Shown: one piece after another, positions 35,819 to 42,953 of the stretch
Layout: each line of letters starts with the position of its first letter
Numbering within the stretch: position 1 is the first letter of the stretch
NCBI GenBank assembly: GCA_964539975.1
Contig: CAZIKK010000002.1
Location: 124,001 to 188,000 of the forward strand
Length of the DNA stretch: 64,000 bases
Source of the DNA: 38-11 sp964539975
GTDB taxonomy: Bacteria; Bacillota; Clostridia; Tissierellales; Dethiosulfatibacteraceae
Direction of reading: 5' to 3'
The notes under the pieces: generated by a model
The model's database searches: none
Told to the model about the DNA's origin: nothing
The model's input: the letters and a program-made list of their open reading frames with translations, nothing else
Position numbers and translations under genes: made by a program

Positions 35819-36285
35819 GGCCAGTCAATCCTTTCGATTTTCCCGGATGTTATGACATGCTTTGTGTAGAACCTAAAATCAGAGTTGATTTTAATTTCAG
35901 ATATGCCATCCGCATAATACCCTGCATCCCGCTCCAACAGGTTGGCATTTACAGTTACAAAAATGGTGTACCGCTCAGGAACCTCAGCAAAAACAAGATT
36001 CCCGTCAAGCGTTTCAATTTTGTCTTTATAAGGAATAGCCTCCAAGTCTATTATCCGACCTACAAAACTATTGGTTTCATCAGACACCAATGGTTCATCA
36101 ATTTTCAAGGATGAAACTGTTGCCTCTCTCACATTGTCCACTTTTATCACAATAGATGCTTGGTTCATCTCCATAGAAACATCGCCACCAGTACTTTGGT
36201 TGCCTCCTACCTTGAGTAAAATAACGAGAATTCCACCTAAGACAAATACAATCAGCGTTATATCGATCCAATTAATTTTTTTCAT
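35815..36285 (-). CDS. DUF4330 family protein, second copy
   Basis: 156 aa. One membrane segment close to the N-terminus (about 6-24, IDITLIVFVLGGILVILLKV), then an outside beta-rich domain of about 125 residues. It shares the plan and pieces (FVGRIIDLEAIPY, RYTIFVTVNAN, YYADGISEIKINSDFRFYTK) with the gene upstream (YVGVVVDLDVQPY, RYIVRITIQA, NIKVGAMFPIKG), so the two are diverged paralogues. Four-base overlaps tie both to the glycosyltransferase genes. No function is known for DUF4330. Confidence 0.82.
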   Translation of the reverse strand: MKKINWIDITLIVFVLGGILVILLKVGGNQSTGGDVSMEMNQASIVIKVDNVREATVSSLKIDEPLVSDETNSFVGRIIDLEAIPYKDKIETLDGNLVFAEVPERYTIFVTVNANLLERDAGYYADGISEIKINSDFRFYTKHVITSGKIERIDWP

Positions 36286-36776
36286 TGAATTCCCTCCTTT
36301 ATACCCACGACATAACCATATGAAGCGAACCCTTTTCCTTTAATAGGAAACATCGCACCTACTTTAATGTTTTCCTGATTCACCCATATGTGGTAATTGT
36401 CTTGCACAGAATCTGCTTGAATGGTTATTCTCACAATATAGCGGTCCTTCACTAACTGGTTTTTGAAAACCCCTTCTGATAAGTCAGGCACTGCCATTAA
36501 ATAAGGTTGAACATCTAAGTCTACTACGACCCCAACGTAACTATTCTTGTTTGAGTTGTATACATTGCCGCCAATCTCTATTTGTTCTGTGAAACTCTTG
36601 GGTACATCTGTTGTTTCATATACATATTGTACGGGTATTCTATTCGATGTGGTGGTGCTAGTGTTCCCAAAATAGCTCCATGCAACCAAACCTAGAACAA
36701 CTATCATTAATACAATTGCAAGATCAACGACACTGATTTTGTTAAATAAAATTCCTTTCCGATCGATTACTTTCAT
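36282..36776 (-). CDS. DUF4330 family protein, first copy
   Basis: 164 aa. N-terminus MKVIDRKGILFNKISVVDLA leads into one membrane segment (about 16-34) and an extracytoplasmic domain. This start is characteristic of DUF4330. Overlap with the GT4 gene upstream and the second DUF4330 gene downstream is 4 bases each. Its place among glycan genes suggests a part in polymer export or anchoring, perhaps as a heteromer with its paralogue; that is inference. Confidence 0.85.
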   Translation of the reverse strand: MKVIDRKGILFNKISVVDLAIVLMIVVLGLVAWSYFGNTSTTTSNRIPVQYVYETTDVPKSFTEQIEIGGNVYNSNKNSYVGVVVDLDVQPYLMAVPDLSEGVFKNQLVKDRYIVRITIQADSVQDNYHIWVNQENIKVGAMFPIKGKGFASYGYVVGIKEGIQ

Positions 36777-37837
36777 AATCCCTCCCGATAAAATGCTTCT
36801 GTTTCTTTTACCATTTGATGAATCGTAAAATGGTCACGTGTTTTTTTTCTTCCATTCATACCCATCCGAACCCTTTTTTCTTTAGAGGCCATCAACACCA
36901 TCAATCTATCCGTGAAAGCTTCATAATCTTCATACTTCACCAAGTAGCCGTCAATAGAATCAGCGATGACTTCTTTTATACCTGGCAGATTGAAAGCAAC
37001 CACAGGTCTACCATGAGCAAAAGCTTCAAGAGCTACGAATGACAAAGCTTCAGAGCGTGATGTGTTTACGATTATATCTGACTTTTGGTAAACCCACTCT
37101 ATATCATCGACATGTCCTAAAAGATCAATCGGCAATTCTTTCAACTTCACTGTTTCTTCTAATTCTTCTTTTAAGGAGCCCTCTCCTACCATGAGGATTT
37201 TAAACGGAATCGAACTACGATTTTTTAATAATTCTGCGATGCGGATCATATGATCTGGTCCCTTTATCCATTCCAGTCTTCCAACTAAAGAAATGACTAC
37301 CTTACCCTCTTCAGTGTCATACGGTATCACACTACTAGGCTCAACACCATTGTAAATTCTCTTTATTGATGTTTCCTTAACTCCTTCTTCAATTAAATTA
37401 TCGACTACCGCGTTTGAAACTGCTATTACTTTTGACCGTACAAGCTTATTCATTATTTTTTTTATGAACCGTTTATATTTGTTGGAGTTGTCGCTTAACG
37501 TGTGTTTCGTGTATATGACTTTTTTTGTCCTTGTTATTTGTGCGGCAAGACGCCCTGACAAGGACCCGTGCGTGTGAACAATATCAGGCCTCTCATCTTT
37601 GATTACTTTATATAATGCACGAGTCCCTTTAAGCGAAAATGACTTATCTTGAATGCTGGGAACTTGTATCAAACGAGAATTCTTAATATGTTTGTGCAAA
37701 ATGCTTTCCACTGGTGTGACAATAATCATATCAAAAACATCTCTATCTATATTGGAATCCAGAGTTTTTAGGTACTGCCCTGCTCCTCCAAAATTTGTAT
37801 CTGAAATAATTTCTAAAACCTTTATCCTATTAGTCAA
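36773..37837 (-). CDS. GT4-family glycosyltransferase (TTG start)
   Basis: 354 aa. The start is a TTG at 37837 with AAGGAG upstream; its TTGA overlaps the stop of the preceding gene. N-terminal domain: ISDTNFGGAGQYLKTL and PDIVHTHGSLSGRLAAQ. C-terminal domain: VVISLVGRLEWIKGPDHMIRIAELL, then the EX7E-type SDIIVNTSRSEALSFVALEAFAHGRPVVAF. A retaining transferase for the surface glycan; sugar unknown. Confidence 0.9.
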   Translation of the reverse strand: MTNRIKVLEIISDTNFGGAGQYLKTLDSNIDRDVFDMIIVTPVESILHKHIKNSRLIQVPSIQDKSFSLKGTRALYKVIKDERPDIVHTHGSLSGRLAAQITRTKKVIYTKHTLSDNSNKYKRFIKKIMNKLVRSKVIAVSNAVVDNLIEEGVKETSIKRIYNGVEPSSVIPYDTEEGKVVISLVGRLEWIKGPDHMIRIAELLKNRSSIPFKILMVGEGSLKEELEETVKLKELPIDLLGHVDDIEWVYQKSDIIVNTSRSEALSFVALEAFAHGRPVVAFNLPGIKEVIADSIDGYLVKYEDYEAFTDRLMVLMASKEKRVRMGMNGRKKTRDHFTIHQMVKETEAFYREGL

Positions 37838-39282
37838 TTGTTTTCTCCTTTGGCGGCATTTGCTGACAGATATCCAATTCCCATCATGAAAAAGTAAAAG
37901 AATAAAATATCACTGTTGTGCCAAACATGATCGACAAGTCCTTGAATTGAGCACCCTAACACTCCTGCAAATGCAGCAAACGAATAATAGGACCAACAAC
38001 TCTTGAATTTTTGAACAGACATTACCTGTCTAAACCATATGACCATCATGTAGAGCCATGCAATGAACCCTACTATTCCAAGTTCAATCATTACCATTAA
38101 TGGTGTATTATGAGCATGAAACGATTTAGCAGCCGTATAAGCATAAATCTTATACAATTCTTTGAAATTTCCTAACCCAACACCTACTATTGGGTAATCG
38201 TGCAACATATCTAAAGAAGCCATGTAAATTGACATCCTGTACGATGTTGACGTGTCTCCTCCTTGGAAGACCGTCAAAATTCTTGCAAAAACAGATGCCG
38301 GTAATATAAAAGGACTTACTAGAAGCAACATCACCAAAAAAGGTAAGTACTTCTTATCCCAAATAACAATCATTAGTGCAATCACTATAGCAAAGCTTAG
38401 CATGGCACCTCTTGAGAAAGTTAAAAAAACATTCAAGCTTCCCAAAACGAATACTAGTGAGTAAATTGCTTTTAAAGCCTTTTTCTTTTGAATATTTGCT
38501 CCTGCAAAAATGATGGGCAATGTTAAAACCAAGAATTCACCAAATACATTTGGATTACCAAACACGCTGTAAATTCTGGTTACATTTCCTCCTGTACTTT
38601 CGTCCAACCACGCCGGGTCAACTGGTACTCCAACCATATATTGATACATCCCATGCAGTGATAACACAAAAACCAATCCTGCTATTAAATGAATCAAGTT
38701 CATCAGAGCAATCTTGCTTTTGAGGAATCCTACTATAGCAATCATGAATAGAGTCACTGAAAAGTAATTGATAAATACTAAGACACCATCACTTATCACC
38801 TCATTGAAAAGAAGGCTAATGAACAAATACAGAATAAACAACCATCCCGAAAATATTAACGGTTTGCTCTGATGTTGGATATGGTCCAACTTGAACATGC
38901 GATAAAGCATCAACAAAGACATCCCTATTGAGATCAATATGCTAAAAGATGTCGGCAAAAAAGGGTATAGCATAACATTTAATCCGATTAGCACCTCTAA
39001 AGATCTCTCTTTTGTCAACGACGTAATGATAACACTATTTTGTAGGATACCCTCGCCACTTTCTTTCTTCCTAACCTCGACTAAATTAAGTGAGTAGCTA
39101 TTTTCAATGCCCTTTAACATGCTTTCGTTGGAAACAATCTTTGGAATCAAAACACTTTCATTCAACAAGCTTCTAAAATATTGCAATGATTTGTGCATTA
39201 TGTTTCTCAACAGGCTATTATTGAATTGATTCTGTAAGCTGTTAAGCATTTTTTTGCTGTTGCGAATGATTATTGACTCCAT
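37834..39282 (-). CDS. O-antigen ligase/polymerase family membrane protein (Wzy_C)
   Basis: 482 aa. About 80 N-terminal residues are not membrane-like and are unusual for the family; about eleven membrane segments follow. The Wzy_C region has SVFGNPNVFGEFLVLTLP, LTFSRGAMLSFAIVIALMI and the periplasmic loop GVGLGNFKELYK with SFHAHNTPLMVMIELGIVGF, matching WaaL/Wzy proteins. It may polymerise the glycan or ligate it to an acceptor. It is the first gene of the operon, with AAGGAG ahead of the ATG. Confidence 0.85.
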   Translation of the reverse strand: MESIIIRNSKKMLNSLQNQFNNSLLRNIMHKSLQYFRSLLNESVLIPKIVSNESMLKGIENSYSLNLVEVRKKESGEGILQNSVIITSLTKERSLEVLIGLNVMLYPFLPTSFSILISIGMSLLMLYRMFKLDHIQHQSKPLIFSGWLFILYLFISLLFNEVISDGVLVFINYFSVTLFMIAIVGFLKSKIALMNLIHLIAGLVFVLSLHGMYQYMVGVPVDPAWLDESTGGNVTRIYSVFGNPNVFGEFLVLTLPIIFAGANIQKKKALKAIYSLVFVLGSLNVFLTFSRGAMLSFAIVIALMIVIWDKKYLPFLVMLLLVSPFILPASVFARILTVFQGGDTSTSYRMSIYMASLDMLHDYPIVGVGLGNFKELYKIYAYTAAKSFHAHNTPLMVMIELGIVGFIAWLYMMVIWFRQVMSVQKFKSCWSYYSFAAFAGVLGCSIQGLVDHVWHNSDILFFYFFMMGIGYLSANAAKGENN

Positions 39283-39326
39283 TTTTTCTCCTTAACTTCA
39301 TTATTTGTTGATAGATACGCTATGAT

Positions 39327-39335
39327 ATTATACCA
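39327..39335 (-). promoter_or_regulatory. Extended -10 promoter of the surface-glycan operon
   Basis: TGGTATAAT on the minus strand (TATAAT at 39327-39332); no strong -35. It lies 45 bases ahead of the O-antigen-ligase-like gene. Confidence 0.55.
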
Positions 39336-39377
39336 AAATGAGTCTCAGCTTTCTACAATCAAATACTCAAATACTTG

Positions 39378-39406
39378 TTGCTTAATCTTTGTGCCTCATT
39401 TAAAAT
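39378..39406 (+). promoter_or_regulatory. Possible promoter of the lone plus-strand gene
   Basis: TTGCTT (39378-39383), 17 bases, TAAAAT (39401-39406), about 30 bases ahead of the start codon. It is divergent from the glycan operon promoter. Confidence 0.45.
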
Positions 39407-39437
39407 ATAAAAGAATATATATTGAGAGGTGGTTAAA

Positions 39438-39992
39438 TTGCGTATAAAACATGGTTTTACATTAATTCTTATTGTCCTATTGTTTTTGATTGGATATAGT
39501 TTTCATTCCGTTGCAGAAGCTTCTGATAATGACCCCTTGATTTCTTTAAGTTATTTTAACCAAGTCATTGATAATATACAAACAGCCATCAATGATAGAT
39601 TACATGAACAAGAGGCTTCAATTTCAGAACTAAAAACCGTAGTTCCTTCTGGTAGCTATTCGCTTGAGGTGGTTGAATTATTTGCTACCAATGAGTTGTT
39701 AAACGAATCTGGAAAAACCATCACAACTGAAGGACAAAGCAAAGTCTATGTTGGCACTCGCATCGTGGCAGATGCAGGAACAGAAATTATTTTGAGGTTC
39801 TCTAATGGTTTGACTACATCAATCGCAAGTGACCAAGGTGGTCTGTCAGATGTTACAGCAGGACATGACATAGCGAATGGTGCCCAAATCCCTACCAATC
39901 ATTTATTGATCATACCAAGAACTGATGGTCGAGGTGTCCGTATCAGTAACCATGCGATATTTATGATACGAGGCGGATACACAGTCGAATAA
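39438..39992 (+). CDS. Secreted protein of unknown function
   Basis: 184 aa from a TTG at 39438 with GAGGTGG ahead; a GTG three codons up would overlap that site. Signal peptide of about 26 residues ending in VAEA, then a helical stretch (LSYFNQVIDNIQTAINDRLHEQEASISELKT in parts) and a beta-rich C-terminal region of about 110 residues rich in Gly, Thr and Ile (GTRIVADAGTEIILRFSNG, GGLSDVTAGHDIANG, RISNHAIFMIRGGY). I do not recognise a named family. It has its own promoter and a terminator and stands alone between two minus-strand blocks. It is probably an envelope protein. Confidence 0.8.
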   Translation: MRIKHGFTLILIVLLFLIGYSFHSVAEASDNDPLISLSYFNQVIDNIQTAINDRLHEQEASISELKTVVPSGSYSLEVVELFATNELLNESGKTITTEGQSKVYVGTRIVADAGTEIILRFSNGLTTSIASDQGGLSDVTAGHDIANGAQIPTNHLLIIPRTDGRGVRISNHAIFMIRGGYTVE

Positions 39993-39998
39993 TTAGTG

Positions 39999-40029
39999 AA
40001 GGATAAATCCATGATTTATCCTTTTTTTA
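39999..40029 (+). terminator. Terminator after the lone secreted-protein gene
   Basis: A 9-bp perfect stem (GGATAAATC at 40001-40009 with GATTTATCC at 40013-40021), three-base loop, then seven T. Part of the stem also encodes the stop codon of the converging acpS-nnrD gene. Confidence 0.85.
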
Positions 40030-41248
40030 TTCTATCTCTCATTACACTTGGTAGTGCCTCTAAAATGTCCGATGCAATCAAGCTGTATTCTCCGGTTTTT
40101 TTTGCAGCCTCATCCCCAGCCAACCCATGTAAATAAACGCCTATTCTCGATGCTTCAAATGCTTGATGCCCTTGTCCCACAAGGCTGATTATAATTCCTG
40201 ATAAGACATCACCACTGCCTGCAGTTGCCATCCCAGGATTTCCTGACGTATTAATGTGTGTCCTTCTTCCATCCGTAATGATTGTCTTGTTTCCTTTCAA
40301 CACAGTTATCACTCCGTATTTTTTCGCGAATTGTTCGGCAACTTGTACACGATTGTTCTTTATTTCTTCCACCTGTGTTTTTAAAATTCTTGCCATTTCC
40401 ATTTCATGAGGCGTTATGATTGTACAAGCTTTTCTATGGGAAAGCAATGATAACTGTCCAGAAAGAGCATTTAATCCATCAGCATCAATTAGCAAAGGTT
40501 TTTCCCAAGTTTTAACAATTTTTTGGATCAACTGCTGTGTGTCTTTCTCTATTCCCATACCCATGCCCATGCACAAAGCATCGTACTTATCCCACTTATT
40601 CTGAATAGAGTAGAAATCATCCATTATTAAATGGTCACCTTTGAAACTAATTTCTTCCAATATCACTTCTGTGAGTTTTATGCTTAACGTATTGAAGATT
40701 TTTTCAGGGACAAGTGCATAAACCAACCCAGAACCAGACCTAAGGGCCGCTATGCATGATAAGTAAATTGATCCTGACATACCCCTCTTTCCACCAACTA
40801 TGCCAACTCTTCCATAGTCTCCTTTGTGGGTGTCTTTTTCTCTTTTTTTCAATTCTATATCATCCTTCAACTGATCATCATGACCATTCAGTGCGACTGC
40901 AATGGCCATCGCATATTCTTCAACATGTGTTATGGATACTGAAACCTGATCTATCCTGAGTGTTTTTGCGATTTGATCTGCGCGTCCATGAAGCTTAACA
41001 ACAGGACTTCCTTTTTCGTTGGGTGTGATCTCAATTTCTTTCCAGCCAAATCCAGCCACTCCTGTTCCAAAAACTTTGCTAACAGCTTCTTTTCCCGCAA
41101 AAATTCCAGCTGCGGTTTCTGCCCTCATTTTCCTGGATTTTAGATAAGCTATCTCCTGTTCAGAAAATATTTTTTGAACGAATTTTTCTTGCGTTATCAG
41201 CTTTTCTATCCTATCCACCCGTACCAAATCTGAACCAACTTTTATCAT
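40016..41248 (-). CDS. Fusion: holo-ACP synthase (AcpS) + NAD(P)H-hydrate dehydratase (NnrD)
   Basis: 410 aa from the ATG at 41248 (GTGGGTGA upstream). Residues 1-120 are a complete AcpS: VGSDLVRV with D7, and GIFAGKEAVSKVFGTG with E54, the Mg-CoA ligands. They attach phosphopantetheine to acyl carrier protein. After a charged linker (about 121-143) residues 144-405 are an NnrD/YjeF-C domain: VGGKRGMSGSIYLS, LLIDADGLNAL, TPHEMEMARI and NTSGNPGMATAGSGDVLSG with catalytic D347, which repairs hydrated NAD(P)H using ADP. The epimerase half (NnrE/YjeF-N) that usually precedes NnrD is missing. The frame is unbroken through the join. Confidence 0.9.
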   Translation of the reverse strand: MIKVGSDLVRVDRIEKLITQEKFVQKIFSEQEIAYLKSRKMRAETAAGIFAGKEAVSKVFGTGVAGFGWKEIEITPNEKGSPVVKLHGRADQIAKTLRIDQVSVSITHVEEYAMAIAVALNGHDDQLKDDIELKKREKDTHKGDYGRVGIVGGKRGMSGSIYLSCIAALRSGSGLVYALVPEKIFNTLSIKLTEVILEEISFKGDHLIMDDFYSIQNKWDKYDALCMGMGMGIEKDTQQLIQKIVKTWEKPLLIDADGLNALSGQLSLLSHRKACTIITPHEMEMARILKTQVEEIKNNRVQVAEQFAKKYGVITVLKGNKTIITDGRRTHINTSGNPGMATAGSGDVLSGIIISLVGQGHQAFEASRIGVYLHGLAGDEAAKKTGEYSLIASDILEALPSVMRDRIKKG

Positions 41249-41300
41249 TATTATCACCCACTTGATTATATAGTTTGAGGATAAAATTGTAAACATTCAA

Positions 41301-41329
41301 TTGACATGTTCGCGACCTTATATAATAAT
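41301..41329 (+). promoter_or_regulatory. Promoter of upp
   Basis: TTGACA (41301-41306), 17 bases, AATAAT (41324-41329); an overlapping TATAAT lies at a 14-base spacing. It lies between divergent acpS-nnrD and upp. Confidence 0.65.
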
Positions 41330-41359
41330 AGATAGTAGCAAAAAGACAGAGGTGTAAAT

Positions 41360-41989
41360 ATGAATAATGTCTATATTATTGATCATCCATTAATACAACA
41401 CAAGCTAACCATGTTAAGAGACAAAAATACTTCCTCAAAAGATTTTAGAGCTCTTGTCAGTGAAGTCTCTATGTTAATGGCATATGAGGTGACTAGGAGT
41501 CTACCTTTAGAAGAGGTCGCAGTCGAAACGCCCATATGTAAGTCAAAGGGAAAATCCTTGAGTGGTTTAGACGTTGCCATTGTTCCAATTATGCGTGCTG
41601 GAATGGGTATGGTAGAAGGTATGCTATCATTGATTCCAAATGCAAAAGTAGGTCATATTGGAATATATCGAAACGAAGAAACCATTCAACCTGTTGAGTA
41701 TTATTGCAAGTTGCCATCTGATATTTCGAAGAGATTGGTTATTGTTACTGATCCAATGCTAGCGACTGGTGGTTCTTTAAGAGATGCTGTTACAATGTTG
41801 AAAAAAAGAGGGGCTGTCCAAATAAAAGCAATGATTCTAGTTGCAACTGAAGTTGGGATTGCAGAAGTTCAAAAGCACCACCCCGACATAGAGATTTATA
41901 CCATCTCTATTGACGAAGGACTTAATGAACATTCTTACATTGTTCCAGGTCTAGGTGATGCTGGTGATAGGTTATTTGGAACTAAATAG
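41360..41989 (+). CDS. upp: Uracil phosphoribosyltransferase
   Basis: 209 aa. It salvages uracil with PRPP to give UMP in the cytosol. Motifs: IDHPLIQHKLTMLRDKNTSSKDFR at the start, VPIMRAGMGMVEGML, the PRPP loop VTDPMLATGGSLRDAV and the uracil-binding EHSYIVPGLGDAGDRLFGTK at the C-terminus. AGAGGTG precedes the ATG. It is monocistronic, with its own promoter and terminator. Confidence 0.98.
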   Translation: MNNVYIIDHPLIQHKLTMLRDKNTSSKDFRALVSEVSMLMAYEVTRSLPLEEVAVETPICKSKGKSLSGLDVAIVPIMRAGMGMVEGMLSLIPNAKVGHIGIYRNEETIQPVEYYCKLPSDISKRLVIVTDPMLATGGSLRDAVTMLKKRGAVQIKAMILVATEVGIAEVQKHHPDIEIYTISIDEGLNEHSYIVPGLGDAGDRLFGTK

Positions 41990-42004
41990 GTGCATAGTAT
42001 GAGT

Positions 42005-42030
42005 AAAAGGAACTGACTGTTCCTTTTTTT
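42005..42030 (+). terminator. Terminator after upp
   Basis: Eight-base-pair stem (AAAGGAAC with GTTCCTTT), five-base loop and T-run. Confidence 0.85.
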
Positions 42031-42032
42031 CT

Positions 42033-42061
42033 TTGAATTATTATGTTTTTTTTATTATAAT
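42033..42061 (+). promoter_or_regulatory. Promoter of metF-metH
   Basis: TTGAAT (42033-42038), 17 bases, TATAAT (42056-42061), starting right after the upp terminator. Only about 30 bases separate it from the metF start, so there is no room for an S-box or cobalamin riboswitch. Confidence 0.75.
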
Positions 42062-42091
42062 GAGTTAATCAAAGAACAAGAAGGTGGTCAA

Positions 42092-42952
42092 ATGTATCTA
42101 TTAGAAAAATTCAAGAAAAAGTACCCAGTCATCTCTTTTGAGATTTTCCCTCCAAATGCCCATATGTCACTCAAAAAGCTAATTGATGTCATTGATGAGT
42201 TGGCTATTTATCGCCCTGATTACATTTCAGTAACTTATGGTGCTTCTGGCAACTCAAATAACAATTATACGATTGATATTGCGGGCTATATAAAAGAGAA
42301 GTTCTCAATTGAGGCAATGCCGCATATGACATGTGTCTCTGCTTCAAAAGAACAAGTCTATGATCTTGCCGAACAACTAATGAAAAAAGATATCAAGAAT
42401 CTACTCGCCTTAAGAGGCGACTTGCCGAAAGATCTTTCCCAAAAGTCCAATGATTTTTCTTATGCATCTGACTTGATTTCTTTCATCAAAACACTACCGT
42501 TTCCAGTTGCAACATCTGCTGCTTGCTATCCTGAAGGTCATATGGAATCCCCCTCTATTGATATAGACATCCAACATTTAAAGTATAAAGTAAGCCAAGG
42601 TGTAGACTTTCTGATCACGCAACTCTTTTTTGACAATCAAAAGTTTTACTCATTCAAGGAAAAACTTGTACAACAGAGAATAGACCCGCCTATATCAATA
42701 GGTATCATGCCCATTACAAATGCCAAACAAATAAAACGCATCCTCGCTTTAAGTGGTGCTTCTGTCCCTACCACATTAAAGAGAACATTGGATAAGTATG
42801 AAACTGATCCGTCTAGCATGTTCGAAGCTGGAATTGAATTCGCTTGCAACCAAATTGAAGAACTGTCAAGTTTTGGTGTTGATGGTTATCACTTGTATGT
42901 AATGAACAAACCTGAAGTTGCAAAAAAAATCTACCGAAACATGGGATGGTAA
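42092..42952 (+). CDS. metF: Methylenetetrahydrofolate reductase
   Basis: 286 aa TIM-barrel flavoenzyme that reduces methylene-THF to methyl-THF, the donor for MetH. The N-terminal SFEIFPPN carries the catalytic-type Glu; YISVTYGASGNSNNN, MPHMTCVSAS, LLALRGDLPKD and DFLITQLFFDNQKFYSF are typical. GAAGGTGG precedes the ATG. The stop codon is one base before metH, so the pair should be translated together. Confidence 0.95.
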   Translation: MYLLEKFKKKYPVISFEIFPPNAHMSLKKLIDVIDELAIYRPDYISVTYGASGNSNNNYTIDIAGYIKEKFSIEAMPHMTCVSASKEQVYDLAEQLMKKDIKNLLALRGDLPKDLSQKSNDFSYASDLISFIKTLPFPVATSAACYPEGHMESPSIDIDIQHLKYKVSQGVDFLITQLFFDNQKFYSFKEKLVQQRIDPPISIGIMPITNAKQIKRILALSGASVPTTLKRTLDKYETDPSSMFEAGIEFACNQIEELSSFGVDGYHLYVMNKPEVAKKIYRNMGW

Positions 42953-42953
42953 T

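Noticed and set aside
41990..42091. Possible S-box or cobalamin riboswitch ahead of metF
   Set aside because: A terminator and a promoter fill the space and only about 30 bases of leader remain.
42918..42953. TTG start for MetH inside the end of metF
   Set aside because: The 12 extra residues have no homologue-like pattern; the ATG at 42954, one base after the metF stop, fits coupled translation.
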